From Bacteroides sp. (lineage in GTDB: Bacteria; Bacteroidota; Bacteroidia; Bacteroidales; Bacteroidaceae): DNA of 42,118 nucleotides. Where the stretch lies: NCBI RefSeq assembly GCF_030151085.1, contig NZ_JASLER010000068.1:1-42118 (forward strand), given 5' to 3'. The position numbers and the translations under genes are program-made. The notes under the pieces were generated by a model, which did no database searches, was not told the DNA's origin, and saw only the letters and a program-made list of their open reading frames with translations. Of the stretch, positions 1 to 9,032 are shown in pieces; positions within the stretch are counted from its first letter, which is position 1; each line of letters starts with the position of its first letter.

Positions 1-153
1 GAAGATTTTATTACTGTTATTAACACCTTAATTCAAAAGAATGAGATTGATGTATTTAATAGTTATTCACGCAATTTGTTCCTTACTCATTATTCAAATG
101 AAGTAGGGGAAAATAAAATTGTGGATTTTTTACTTAATATATCTAAAGAGTGA
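1..153 (+). CDS. 3' end of an unidentified polysaccharide-locus protein (partial)
   Basis: An open frame enters from the left edge and ends at the TGA at 151-153, leaving 50 codons. The visible tail (ending VDFLLNISKE) is too short to assign to a family. The codon use is AT-rich like the genes that follow. The next gene starts with a GTG that overlaps this stop codon (GTGA), so the two are probably translationally coupled members of the same polysaccharide operon. A glycosyltransferase or other locus enzyme is likely from context only. Confidence 0.6.
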   Translation, partial: EDFITVINTLIQKNEIDVFNSYSRNLFLTHYSNEVGENKIVDFLLNISKE

Positions 154-986
154 GACAGAAAAAAATGGTTTCTATTCTTATGCCAGTTTACAATGGTTAT
201 CCTGATATTAAAAGGTCAATTGCTGCTTTGTTGTGGCAAAGTTATACAGAATGGGAATGTATTATTGTAAATGATGGTTCGATTGATGATACTAAGGTAT
301 TTTTGGATCAACTGAGTGACTTACGTTTTAAAGTTATTCATTTGGAAAAGAATTTGGGACGTGGCAATGCTAGACAAGTAGCTTTGGAGCACGCAAAAGG
401 TGAATTTATTGCATATTTAGATGCTGACGATTGGTGGGCCCCAAACAAATTAGAAAAACAGTTGCAATATATGTTTTGTCATCCTGATGTAGATTTAGTT
501 TCTACTGGGCTTTATTCTTATGGAGAGATGAGAAAGTATCGTAGGATAAGAGGTGTAGGTGACGGGATACCTAAGTTGTTTGTTAAATCGAAAGATAGCT
601 TACAAATAATCTGCGCTTCGGCAATGATTCGTCGAAGCGTAATAGCTTATCATAGATATGATTTGAGTATTGATTATGGTGAAGACATTGATTTCTTTTC
701 TCGTTGCATGGACGGACGTAAATATACAAATTTGAGTGATGTGCTATACTATTATTCGGAATTTGATTCTATGTCTATAGTAAAACTTAAACGAGCCTAT
801 AAGGAAATATATAACCGGGAAAGAAACTTGAAAGTCTGGCTAAAATATTTTTACTATTCTTTTGTGGCACCTATTTTGGGTATTGATTTTATTATAAAAC
901 ATAGAGGAAGTGTCCCTATGGAACGAGAAAACCAAATTTTTGATACTCTATTTAGAAGGCTGAAAATTGAAACTGCGGAAATTTGA
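150..986 (+). CDS. Family 2 glycosyltransferase
   Basis: This 278-residue GT-A enzyme probably adds a sugar from a nucleotide donor to the lipid-linked repeat unit at the cytoplasmic face of the inner membrane. It starts with VSILMPVYNG, has NDGS at 41-44, and a DADDWW motif at 91-96 containing the metal-binding DxD. It has no membrane segment in the N-terminal half; a hydrophobic stretch near 236-250 may attach it to the membrane. The GTG at 150 overlaps the previous stop; an ATG at 165 is an alternative start that would lose only five residues. Donor and acceptor cannot be read from the sequence. Confidence 0.88.
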   Translation: MRQKKMVSILMPVYNGYPDIKRSIAALLWQSYTEWECIIVNDGSIDDTKVFLDQLSDLRFKVIHLEKNLGRGNARQVALEHAKGEFIAYLDADDWWAPNKLEKQLQYMFCHPDVDLVSTGLYSYGEMRKYRRIRGVGDGIPKLFVKSKDSLQIICASAMIRRSVIAYHRYDLSIDYGEDIDFFSRCMDGRKYTNLSDVLYYYSEFDSMSIVKLKRAYKEIYNRERNLKVWLKYFYYSFVAPILGIDFIIKHRGSVPMERENQIFDTLFRRLKIETAEI

Positions 987-1126
987 CTTTTATTACAAAA
1001 TGATTTTTTTGTCTTACAATATAGGTTTGAACATGTTTCATATAATGAATACATAAAAAACAAATTTGTGGGTTGATGATAATTGTGAAGGAACTAAAAT
1101 ATAAATCAGTTTAAAATATTATTTAC

Positions 1127-2266
1127 ATGAAACTAAGGCTGTGTATAGTTGCGCAAGTTTGTACAATTCATGCATTTTATGACAATCATATAAAATTGCT
1201 CGCTACTTTTTTTGATATATATATTGTTACAAACATACGAGAAAGTAATGAAGAAGAATACTTGAAATCTTTACCAATACAAGGATATAGTTCTATACCT
1301 ATTGAACGAAAAATATCTGTAATAAAAGATATTACTGCATTATTGAAATTAATAAAATATATGCATTATGGTAATTTTGATATTGTGCAAACAATTACTC
1401 CAAAGGCTGGACTTATAGGAATGTTATCTGCTAAAATTGTAAATGTCAGAATTAGAGTACATTATTTTACAGGACAAGTTTGGGCAACAAAAAAAGGTTT
1501 TAATCGTTTTTTCTTAAGAAAAGTCGATGAGTTTATGAATCTGTTATCTAGTAATATTTTGATAGACAGCTTTTCTCAACAACAATTTTTGATAAGAAAT
1601 AGTGTTACTAATGCTACGAAGTCAAAAGTACTTGGTTATGGTTCAATATCAGGAGTTGATGTAAATAAGTTCAATCCTTCTCCAATTGTAAAGATGAAGT
1701 ATAGGGCTGAGTTAAATTTAACAAATAAATTTGTTTTTGCGTTTCTAGGGCGACTTAATAGAGATAAAGGTCTTATAGAATTATTTCAGGCATTTGCAAG
1801 ATTAGCAGATGAATTTAAGAATGCATTTCTTTTATTGATTGGACCTAATGAAGAAGGCGAAGAATTTGTATCTCATTTGCCTTTAAGTTTGCATGAAAAT
1901 GAAAACTATAAATTTTATGGAGCGACAGATACTCCTGAACTTATATTACAAGCCGCTGATGTATTGTGTTTACCTTCTTATAGAGAAGGGTTTGGTACCA
2001 GTGTAATTGAGGCGGCTTCTTTGGGCTTGGCCACAATCTGTTCAGATATTTATGGATTACAAGATTCAATGATTGATAATTTTACAGGTATAAAGATAAA
2101 GGTTAAGGACACTGACGCTTTATATCATGCAATGAAACTATATATATCTGATTCGGCTTTAGTGAAAGAACATGGTAAAAATGGTAGAAATAGGATTCTA
2201 GAAAACTTCTCTTCGGAAAAATTAAGTATGGAATTACTAAAGTATTATAGGAGTTTAACTGATTAA
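1127..2266 (+). CDS. Family 4 glycosyltransferase (CapM-like)
   Basis: A 379-residue GT-B glycosyltransferase. The N-terminal domain contains FTGQVW (114-119), a signature I associate with CapM-type capsule transferases. The C-terminal donor domain has GRLNRDKG (208-215) and an EGFGTSVIEAA block (287-297) matching the E-x7-E donor-binding motif of GT4 enzymes. It probably extends the lipid-linked oligosaccharide. About 140 bp of AT-rich DNA separates it from the GT2 gene, and the dehydratase begins 11 bp after its stop. The specific sugar is unknown. Confidence 0.88.
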   Translation: MKLRLCIVAQVCTIHAFYDNHIKLLATFFDIYIVTNIRESNEEEYLKSLPIQGYSSIPIERKISVIKDITALLKLIKYMHYGNFDIVQTITPKAGLIGMLSAKIVNVRIRVHYFTGQVWATKKGFNRFFLRKVDEFMNLLSSNILIDSFSQQQFLIRNSVTNATKSKVLGYGSISGVDVNKFNPSPIVKMKYRAELNLTNKFVFAFLGRLNRDKGLIELFQAFARLADEFKNAFLLLIGPNEEGEEFVSHLPLSLHENENYKFYGATDTPELILQAADVLCLPSYREGFGTSVIEAASLGLATICSDIYGLQDSMIDNFTGIKIKVKDTDALYHAMKLYISDSALVKEHGKNGRNRILENFSSEKLSMELLKYYRSLTD

Positions 2267-2277
2267 TAATCGTAGAA

Positions 2278-4206
2278 GTGAAAGATTTTTTTTGTAATCT
2301 AAATAGTTTATTCTTTAAGAATATACCTTTTAAATATGTAAATACTCGAATTATTTTTATAATTGATCTCTCGTTATCAACACTTGTGTCAATAGCGATT
2401 GTTTTTGCCTTGTTATACTTAAAAAATGATTTACCTTTCCAAATTGGAATATATACATCTTTTGGCGGAGCATTTTTTGCAAGCTGTTTATCTATTTATG
2501 CTATTGGGCTGTATAAAAATGTAATAAGATATTCTAGTTCTTGGGATTATATACAGATAGCAAAGGTTTCTTTTGTGAAGATACTGGTTCTATTATTATT
2601 ATATTTATTTTTGATTGATAGAAATGGTATATGGGAATTATGCATAGTAATCCTTTTAGACTTTATATTTACTACTATAATTTTGTTTTTTGTGCGGATA
2701 GTAGTAGCACTTTACTATATAAATGTTGTTTCATTAAGAATGCCAAAGCAGAAGCATCTATTAGTCTATGGTATAAATGAAAAAAGTATTGCTTTAGTAA
2801 ATGGGAGAACTAATGTTTTTATGTTTGATTATCACATTGATGGTTTTCTTGTATATGGTGAGAATCAGTTTAGGGTGCACAAAATATATGGTTTGCCAAT
2901 TTTCAATGTTCGTTCTGAAAAAGAACTGAATGCATTAGTAAATATACAAAATATTGACGGAGTTCTTTATCCAGACATTAGCATGGCGAAAGCTGAAGAA
3001 AGCCAATTAGTCCGTTTTTGTGAAAATATTAATTTACGTAACTTAGTTGTACCTAATATTCAAATTATAGATAAGGGAATAATAAACAATAATAGTATAA
3101 GAAGAATAAAAATAGAAGATTTATTAGGTAGAGATGAAATTACCATAAATTTGGAGGAAGCTAAGAGACAATTAGAAAATAAGGTTGTGCTTGTGACAGG
3201 GGCTGCTGGTAGTATAGGTAGTGAGATATGTCGCCAATTATCTAAGCTCGGAATTAAAAAGTTAATATGTTTTGATATTGGTGAGACTGCAGTGCATAAT
3301 TTGCGATTAGAATTGGAGGAAAATTTTAAAACGCTAAATTTTATTCCTATAATTGGTGATGTTAAAAATTTAAATAGTGTAAAATATATTTTTGACAATT
3401 TTCATCCACAAGTGGTATTTCATGCAGCAGCATATAAACATGTTCCATTGATGGAAGAAAACCCTTGTGAGGCTATTTTGACAAATGTGTATGGTACAAA
3501 GAATTTAGCGGATAATGCCGCCGAATATGGCGTGGAGAAATTTGTTATGATTTCTACAGATAAGGCTGTAAACCCAACAAGTATAATGGGATGTAGTAAA
3601 CGTATTGCAGAAGTTTATGTCCAAAGTTTAAATGAATATTTGCGAAAAAAAATGGATTGTAAGTGCAAAACTCAATATATTACAACTAGGTTTGGGAATG
3701 TTTTAGGTAGTAATGGCTCTGTGGTTCCGCACTTTCGTGAACAGATTAAAAAAGGTGGTCCTGTAACTATCACACATCCTGATATCATAAGATTTTTTAT
3801 GACGATTCCAGAAGCCTGCTCTTTAGTGTTAGAAGCTGCATCTATAGGGCATGGTGGAAAGATCTTAATTTTTGATATGGGAGATCCTGTGAAGATTGTT
3901 GATTTAGCAAAGAGGATGATTGAATTATCAGGGTTGGTTGTTGATAAGGATATAAAGATTGTATATATAGGGTTAAGGCCCGGTGAGAAATTGTATGAAG
4001 AAGTTTTGAGTTCAGATGAAAATACAACTTGTACAATAAATAAAAAAATTCGTATAGCATCTGTTCGTGAGTATGATTTTGATATTGTGATTAATCATGT
4101 AAATACATTAATAAAATTAAGCGAAGATTTTAAAATGAAAGAATTAATAGAAGAGATGGAAATCTTCATTCCAGAATTTACTCCTAAAAAAACGAATTCA
4201 ATATAA
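2278..4206 (+). CDS. Membrane-bound UDP-GlcNAc 4,6-dehydratase (PglF/CapD/WbpM type)
   Basis: This 642-residue protein has four predicted membrane helices (about 24-47, 55-79, 97-114 and 119-147), a degenerate CoA-binding-like Rossmann region (about 155-265) and a C-terminal SDR dehydratase domain. The NAD site is TGAAGSIGSE (307-316), and the catalytic region STDKAVNPTSIMGCSKR (426-442) has the TDK...M...K arrangement of the PglF/WbpM group rather than a classical YxxxK. Family members convert UDP-GlcNAc to the 4-keto-6-deoxy sugar. With the PglC-, PglD- and PglE-like genes here it supplies a bacillosamine- or AATGal-type first sugar. The start is a GTG; I see no in-frame ATG that would keep the membrane domain. 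Confidence 0.9.
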   Translation: MKDFFCNLNSLFFKNIPFKYVNTRIIFIIDLSLSTLVSIAIVFALLYLKNDLPFQIGIYTSFGGAFFASCLSIYAIGLYKNVIRYSSSWDYIQIAKVSFVKILVLLLLYLFLIDRNGIWELCIVILLDFIFTTIILFFVRIVVALYYINVVSLRMPKQKHLLVYGINEKSIALVNGRTNVFMFDYHIDGFLVYGENQFRVHKIYGLPIFNVRSEKELNALVNIQNIDGVLYPDISMAKAEESQLVRFCENINLRNLVVPNIQIIDKGIINNNSIRRIKIEDLLGRDEITINLEEAKRQLENKVVLVTGAAGSIGSEICRQLSKLGIKKLICFDIGETAVHNLRLELEENFKTLNFIPIIGDVKNLNSVKYIFDNFHPQVVFHAAAYKHVPLMEENPCEAILTNVYGTKNLADNAAEYGVEKFVMISTDKAVNPTSIMGCSKRIAEVYVQSLNEYLRKKMDCKCKTQYITTRFGNVLGSNGSVVPHFREQIKKGGPVTITHPDIIRFFMTIPEACSLVLEAASIGHGGKILIFDMGDPVKIVDLAKRMIELSGLVVDKDIKIVYIGLRPGEKLYEEVLSSDENTTCTINKKIRIASVREYDFDIVINHVNTLIKLSEDFKMKELIEEMEIFIPEFTPKKTNSI

Positions 4207-4613
4207 ACACTTAACTTAAGTTTTTCTTTTTCAATCTCTATCTTTGTTGTAAACTAGAATTTAATCATCATGTATGTAAGTGTTCCAAAATGATGTCTCA
4301 TTTTTTTTGTTTTTTCTTTACTTTTGCTGTATATCTAGAAAAATATTTTATATACAACGATAGTAATTTGTGAGTCAAAGAATCGTCTTCCTAATATAGA
4401 TTGTAGCAATATGGCAATGGCTGTATTGAAAATATGTCTGATTTGTAATCAGTTTTTAGAATTGGCTCAGCAATTATCCTATGAGGATAAATTGGAGTTG
4501 AGCTGTAGACTTGCTACCGAGGAGAGAGATTAAGTTAAAACGATTATTGGATATTTCAAAGACAGGTGAAATTTTACAAGAAGATATAGTTTTTTTTTAC
4601 AATCCTTATACAC
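4207..4613 (+). other. AT-rich intergenic stretch with no intact gene
   Basis: This 407-bp gap between the dehydratase and the phosphoglycosyl transferase is the longest gene-poor stretch of the window. It contains several T-tracts and one short open frame (4411-4533, listed separately). I see no clear terminator hairpin, tRNA or repeat in it. It may be the scar of a lost gene or the junction of two cassettes. Confidence 0.6.
4411..4533 (+). pseudogene. Possible relic of a small gene (40-codon ORF)
   Basis: ATG at 4411 opens a 40-codon frame ending at TAA 4531. Its second half (LAQQLSYEDKLELSCRL) is amphipathic and looks like the start of small antitoxin-type proteins found in Bacteroidetes, but this is a loose impression. 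Immediately after the stop, the next frame continues open (LKRLLDISKTGEIL...) and runs into the start of the following gene. This would fit a frameshifted, decayed gene. It could equally be a chance ORF. Confidence 0.25.
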
Positions 4614-5222
4614 ATGTATTCATACTTTTTCAAGAGGATGATTGATTTCATCTTTGTGTTTACTGTATTGGTTGTTATTTGGCCGATATTGTTTCTCATT
4701 GCTCTTTTGTTACATTTTGCTAATAAGGGTGCGGGGGTATTCTTTACTCAAGAGCGTCCGGGAAAAAATGGAAAGATTTTCATAGTGATAAAGTTCAAGA
4801 CTATGACGGATGAGCGGGATGCAGATGGAAAGCTGCTGCCTGATGCCAATCGACTTACTAAAGTAGGAAAGTTTGTCCGTTCTACTTCAATAGATGAGTT
4901 ACCACAACTTATTAATGTGCTTAAAGGTGATATGGCCCTGATAGGTCCGCGCCCCTTACTTCCCCAATATTTGCCTTTATACAGTAGGGAGCAGGCTCGC
5001 CGTCATGAAGTACGTCCGGGTATAACAGGCTGGGCACAGGTTAATGGTCGCAATGCTATTTCATGGAAGAAGAAGTTTGAATTGGACGTGTGGTATGTGG
5101 ATCATTGTTCGTTTCTTTTAGACATGAAGATAATATTTCTTACAATAAAAAAGGTGTTTGTGCGGGAAGGTATCAGTTCAGATACCTCGGCTACAATGGA
5201 AGCTTTTAATGGATATAATTAG
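4614..5222 (+). CDS. Initiating phosphoglycosyl transferase (PglC/WcfS-type bacterial sugar transferase)
   Basis: A 202-residue monotopic sugar-phosphate transferase that starts repeat-unit assembly by moving a sugar-1-phosphate from UDP-sugar to undecaprenyl phosphate. It has the N-terminal re-entrant membrane helix (about 11-33), the basic FKTM segment (61-64), the catalytic Asp-Glu pair in STSIDELPQL (D94, E95), GPRPLLPQYLPLY (111-123) and RPGITGWAQVNGRN (134-147). The short length is that of PglC rather than the long WbaP/WcaJ form. In Bacteroides fragilis the WcfS/WcfR pair does the equivalent step with AATGal. The acyltransferase gene begins 11 bp downstream. Confidence 0.92.
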   Translation: MYSYFFKRMIDFIFVFTVLVVIWPILFLIALLLHFANKGAGVFFTQERPGKNGKIFIVIKFKTMTDERDADGKLLPDANRLTKVGKFVRSTSIDELPQLINVLKGDMALIGPRPLLPQYLPLYSREQARRHEVRPGITGWAQVNGRNAISWKKKFELDVWYVDHCSFLLDMKIIFLTIKKVFVREGISSDTSATMEAFNGYN

Positions 5223-5233
5223 AATTTTATAAA

Positions 5234-5875
5234 ATGAAAGATATTGCAGTTTATGGGGCAGGCGGCTTCGGACGTGAAGTGGCTTGCTTATTGAACAGAA
5301 TCAATTCTACGGAGGCACAATGGAACCTTATAGGTTTTATAGACGATGTGAAAAATGTGGGTGATGAGAATGAATATGGTAAAGTTTTAGGTGGAATAGA
5401 TTATTTAAATTCTTATTCACAGGAACTTAATGTTGTAATAGCTATCGGTAGTCCACATGGAGTGGCTTCTATTGCATCGAAGATATGCAATGACAATATT
5501 GTATTTCCTAATATTATACATCCGGATTTCAATATTGTTGATCCAAAAACATTTAAAATAGGTAAGGGTAATATTATTCAGGGTGGCTGTTCGGTTAGCT
5601 GTGATGTTGCCATTGGTGACTTTAATGTATTCAATGGTTCTATAACTCTCGGGCATGACGACAATATAGGAAATTATAACAGTTTTATGCCAGCAATACG
5701 TATCTCCGGTGGAGTTACTGTTGGTAATTGTAATTTTTTCGGAGTTGGTTCAATTGTTCTTCAGCGGATTAAGATTGGCAACAATATCCGACTCGGTGCG
5801 GGTTCTGTTTTGATGACAAAACCAAAGGACGGGAATTTATATATGGGAAATCCTGCAAAAAAGATGATATTATAA
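5234..5875 (+). CDS. PglD/NeuD-type sugar O/N-acyltransferase
   Basis: A 213-residue protein with an N-terminal Rossmann-like nucleotide-sugar domain (GAGGFGRE, 8-15) and a C-terminal left-handed beta-helix of hexapeptide repeats (about 105-192). H141 in LGHDDNIG sits where the PglD catalytic histidine is expected. Known family members acetylate the 4-amino group of UDP-4-amino-4,6-dideoxy-GlcNAc (PglD) or O-acetylate sialic acid (NeuD). Lying directly after a PglC-type gene, it is most likely the 4-N-acyltransferase of the first sugar. The next gene, 32 bp on, is an acyl carrier protein, so an ACP-borne acyl donor is possible but unproven. Confidence 0.85.
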   Translation: MKDIAVYGAGGFGREVACLLNRINSTEAQWNLIGFIDDVKNVGDENEYGKVLGGIDYLNSYSQELNVVIAIGSPHGVASIASKICNDNIVFPNIIHPDFNIVDPKTFKIGKGNIIQGGCSVSCDVAIGDFNVFNGSITLGHDDNIGNYNSFMPAIRISGGVTVGNCNFFGVGSIVLQRIKIGNNIRLGAGSVLMTKPKDGNLYMGNPAKKMIL

Positions 5876-5907
5876 TCCACATATTATTAATTAATAAATA
5901 TACAAAA

Positions 5908-6141
5908 ATGAAAGATTTAAACGAGTTTGTAGAGCTCTTTGCTGAGCAGTTTGATGATACAGATGCGGCTGAAATAACTTCAACAACAGTTTTTCACGAC
6001 TTAGATGAATATTCATCTCTTGTTGCACTATCTCTAATTGCAATGATTGATGAGGAATTCGAGGTAACGATAAAAGGTGATGATATTCGAAGTTCTGTTA
6101 CTGTTGAAGATTTATACAATATTGTAAAAAGTAGAAAATAA
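5908..6141 (+). CDS. Acyl carrier protein (first of two)
   Basis: A 77-residue acidic helical protein with the ACP pattern. Helix I lies around 3-16, then a loop leads to EYSSLVALSLI, with helix II beginning near S37, and the IDEEFEVTI segment follows. The phosphopantetheine serine should be S37, but the usual DSL is SSL here, so the acidic residue before the serine is missing. It may still be modified, or need a dedicated partner. Its stop overlaps the next ATG by one base (TAATG), coupling it to the KAS III gene. It most likely carries the chain handled by the following synthases. Confidence 0.82.
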   Translation: MKDLNEFVELFAEQFDDTDAAEITSTTVFHDLDEYSSLVALSLIAMIDEEFEVTIKGDDIRSSVTVEDLYNIVKSRK

Positions 6142-7202
6142 TGGCTTTTTTTACAGTTAATAATGTTTCCATTAAAGGAATCTCTGCATGTGTTCCCCAA
6201 AAAATAGAGGAGAATATTGATATACCGTTTTATACACCTGAAGAAGCAAAACTTGTAATAAAGAGTACAGGTATTGAAAGAAGACATGTCGTAGATAATG
6301 GGGTTACCAACACTGATTTATGTGAGAAAGCTTTTCATGAATTAATTAATGAACTCTCATGGGAAGTAGACACCATAGATGCAATAGTATATGTCACTCA
6401 GACTGAGGATTATATTACCCCACCCAATGTGTTTGTCATGCACGATAGACTAAATTTATCCGAAAAATGTATGGCTTTAGACATTAATCATGGTTGCCCT
6501 GGTTGGGTTGTTGGTTTATCTACAATATCATCTATCATGAGTAGTGGTTATATAAAAAGAGCTATTCTTTTTGATGGTGATAATTGCACAACTGTTAACT
6601 ATAAATCAGACAGAGAAAGTCGGCCTCTTTTTGGTGATTGTGGAACATGCACAGCATTAGAATATAATCCTAATGCTGCACCAATGAACTTTTACATAGG
6701 AACAAATAGTAAAGATGGTTCTTCTTTACTTAGGAAATATGGTGGGTCAAGACATCCGTACACTTTAGACTTGTTTCAAGCAGAGTTAGGTAAATTATCG
6801 GGTGAAATACCTATTGATTCTGGTAATGCGAATATGGATGGCGCAAATGTTTTTTCATTTGGAATATCTACTATCCCTAAAAGTATTAAATCGATATGTA
6901 ATGAATTTAACATTGAAATTGATAACGTAGATAAAATCGTATTACATCAAGCTAACAAGTTTATGCTGGATAAAATTGCCAAGAAAATCAAAGCAAGACC
7001 CGAACAAGTGCCATCGAGTTTAAAGAACTATGGAAACACAACAAGTGCTTCTATACCCTTAACTATAGTTTCTGAATGTAATAAAGAATACTCTTCAAAA
7101 AGGATAGAAACAATTGGATGTGGCTTCGGAACTGGATTATCGTGGGGAACTTTTCATTTTGTTACAGAATGCATAAAATGTCCTAAAGTAATAGTATATT
7201 GA
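6141..7202 (+). CDS. Ketoacyl-ACP synthase III-like condensing enzyme (copy 1)
   Basis: A 353-residue thiolase-fold protein with the complete FabH triad: C119 in NHGCPGW, H269 in VLHQANKF and N299 in YGNTTSAS. It is slightly longer than typical FabH (about 320-335). Family members prime or extend acyl chains by decarboxylative condensation of an acyl thioester with malonyl-ACP; some transfer or hydrolyse acyl groups instead. The gene overlaps the ACP stop and the SDR starts one base after it. It is strongly similar in length, start and motif order to the gene at 7969. Codon use is very AT-rich. This is not likely to be housekeeping FabH, given its place in a polysaccharide locus. Confidence 0.88.
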   Translation: MAFFTVNNVSIKGISACVPQKIEENIDIPFYTPEEAKLVIKSTGIERRHVVDNGVTNTDLCEKAFHELINELSWEVDTIDAIVYVTQTEDYITPPNVFVMHDRLNLSEKCMALDINHGCPGWVVGLSTISSIMSSGYIKRAILFDGDNCTTVNYKSDRESRPLFGDCGTCTALEYNPNAAPMNFYIGTNSKDGSSLLRKYGGSRHPYTLDLFQAELGKLSGEIPIDSGNANMDGANVFSFGISTIPKSIKSICNEFNIEIDNVDKIVLHQANKFMLDKIAKKIKARPEQVPSSLKNYGNTTSASIPLTIVSECNKEYSSKRIETIGCGFGTGLSWGTFHFVTECIKCPKVIVY

Positions 7203-7203
7203 A

Positions 7204-7950
7204 ATGAACTATAATCCATATAATTTGAATGGGAAAAAAATTCTCATAACAGGTGCGTCTTCCGGTATAGGGAGAGCTACAGCCATAGAATGTTCTAAAA
7301 TGGGAGCAAAATGTATTATAACTGCAAGAAATTCAGAAAGACTTCAAGAAACTTTTGATAAGCTTGAAGGAGATGGTCATATGTTGATAATAGCAGACCT
7401 TACAAAAGCTGATGATATAGTGAAAATTATTCAACAGATTCCAGTATTAGATGGATTTGTAAATAATGCAGGAATAGCATTAACAAAGCTTATTAATTTT
7501 ATTAATATTGATGACTTGAATAATATGTTCGCAGTAAATACATTTGCTCCGGTTCTATTAACAAAAGAACTAATTAAAAAGAAAAAAATCAATAAAGGAG
7601 CTTCGATAGTTGTTACATCATCTTTAGCATCAAAGGTACAAACTTATGGTAATTCTGTTTATGGAATGACAAAATCAGCAATGGAAACTTTCACAAGATA
7701 TTGTGCTCTTGAAGTTGCAGGAAAAAAGATAAGAGTAAATTCAGTACATCCAGGAATGGTAAATACAGAGATGGTAAGTAACTTAATCTTATCCGAAGAC
7801 GAATTACTGCAAGATTTAAATAAATATCCTTTAAAGAGATATGGAAATGCTAAAGAAATTGCGTGGTCTATCATTTATTTATTATCTGATGCTTCTTTAT
7901 GGATAACAGGAACTAGTTTAGTAATAGATGGAGGTTTTCATTTAGTTTAA
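7204..7950 (+). CDS. SDR-family oxidoreductase (FabG-like ketoreductase)
   Basis: A 248-residue classical short-chain dehydrogenase. It shows TGASSGIG (17-24) for NAD(P) binding, NNAG (87-90), the catalytic serine in VTSS (S139/S140), and YGMTK (Y153, K157). The length and C-terminal WITGTSLVIDGG are FabG-like. The probable role is reduction of a 3-ketoacyl-ACP made by one of the two flanking KAS III enzymes. A sugar-keto reductase is the alternative. Arginine at 42 after the second beta-strand hints at NADPH, but this is weak evidence. Confidence 0.88.
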   Translation: MNYNPYNLNGKKILITGASSGIGRATAIECSKMGAKCIITARNSERLQETFDKLEGDGHMLIIADLTKADDIVKIIQQIPVLDGFVNNAGIALTKLINFINIDDLNNMFAVNTFAPVLLTKELIKKKKINKGASIVVTSSLASKVQTYGNSVYGMTKSAMETFTRYCALEVAGKKIRVNSVHPGMVNTEMVSNLILSEDELLQDLNKYPLKRYGNAKEIAWSIIYLLSDASLWITGTSLVIDGGFHLV

Positions 7951-7968
7951 ATTGTTTATATATTCAAT

Positions 7969-9030
7969 ATGGCTTTATTAAAAATTGATAATGTTGTAAT
8001 TCGTGGTATGTCGGCTTGTGTTCCTTCAAAAATAGAAGAGAATAGCGATTATCCGTATTTCGATGATAATGAGCTTGATCGTATGATTCCTACTATAGGA
8101 ATTGAACGTAGACGAGTGCTCAATAAAGGTCAGACTTGTGGAGATTTGGCTTGTAAAGCAGCAGAAAAGTTATTGAATGATCTTGGCTGGGAAAAAGAGT
8201 CAATTGATCTTCTCGTTTTTTGCTCTCCAGACAGAGATCATATTCTTCCTGATACAGCATGTATAATTCATGGAAAGTTAGGTCTATTAAAGTCAACTAT
8301 GGCATTTGATATGACTCTCGGTTGCACAGGATGGGCGTATTCAATGGCAAATGTATGTTCCTTACTAAGTAGCGGATGTATAAAACGGGCAATATTACTT
8401 ACTGGTAATATGGGAACTTATGAATGTGCTTATACTGATAAAACTGCATACCCCTTATTTAGTGATTCTGGAGTTGCAACTGCGCTTGAATATAAAAATG
8501 GTGCTTCTCCCTTTTTTTACCAATTAGGAACTGACGGAAAAAATTATGAGGATATAATCATACAAGATGGAGGGGCGAGACATGGCGTGACAGAAAGCAG
8601 TCTTCTGTTACAAGATTTTGGACCAAATATTAAAAGAAGCAGATTGCATATGGAAATGAAAGGAATGGAAGTTTTTGCGTTTGCACTTAAAACCGCCCCA
8701 AAGAGCGTAGAGGAGCTTCTTGAGTATAGCCAAATAGACAAGGCTGACGTGGATTGCTATTTCTTTCATCAGGCAAATTATTATATGGTCAAAAAGATTA
8801 TTAAGAAAATGAAAATTGACATAGAAAAGGCTCCTTTTTCATTGCTAAATTTTGGTAATACCGGAGCATGTAGTATTCCATTCACTATGATAACAGAGAG
8901 GGCGGATTTGCTACGTAACAATTATTTGAAAAACGTAGGATGTTCTTTTGGTGTAGGGCTTTCTTGGGCCAGTCTTTTCTTTGAGACAGATCATATTATA
9001 ATCCCAGAACTCATTGAATTCGATAAATAA
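7969..9030 (+). CDS. Ketoacyl-ACP synthase III-like condensing enzyme (copy 2)
   Basis: A 353-residue paralogue of the gene at 6141. Both begin with a MA-led segment containing SACVPxKIEEN and end at the same length. The triad is intact: C119 in TLGCTGW, H267 in FFHQANYY, N297 in FGNTGACS. Because both copies keep all catalytic residues, neither looks like a non-catalytic PqsB-type partner. They may act on different chain lengths or form a heterodimer. The hotdog gene starts two bases after the stop. Confidence 0.88.
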   Translation: MALLKIDNVVIRGMSACVPSKIEENSDYPYFDDNELDRMIPTIGIERRRVLNKGQTCGDLACKAAEKLLNDLGWEKESIDLLVFCSPDRDHILPDTACIIHGKLGLLKSTMAFDMTLGCTGWAYSMANVCSLLSSGCIKRAILLTGNMGTYECAYTDKTAYPLFSDSGVATALEYKNGASPFFYQLGTDGKNYEDIIIQDGGARHGVTESSLLLQDFGPNIKRSRLHMEMKGMEVFAFALKTAPKSVEELLEYSQIDKADVDCYFFHQANYYMVKKIIKKMKIDIEKAPFSLLNFGNTGACSIPFTMITERADLLRNNYLKNVGCSFGVGLSWASLFFETDHIIIPELIEFDK

Positions 9031-9032
9031 AT

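Noticed and set aside
6141..7202. Housekeeping fabH
   Set aside because: The location in a polysaccharide unit, the nearby paralogue and the larger size argue for a dedicated enzyme.
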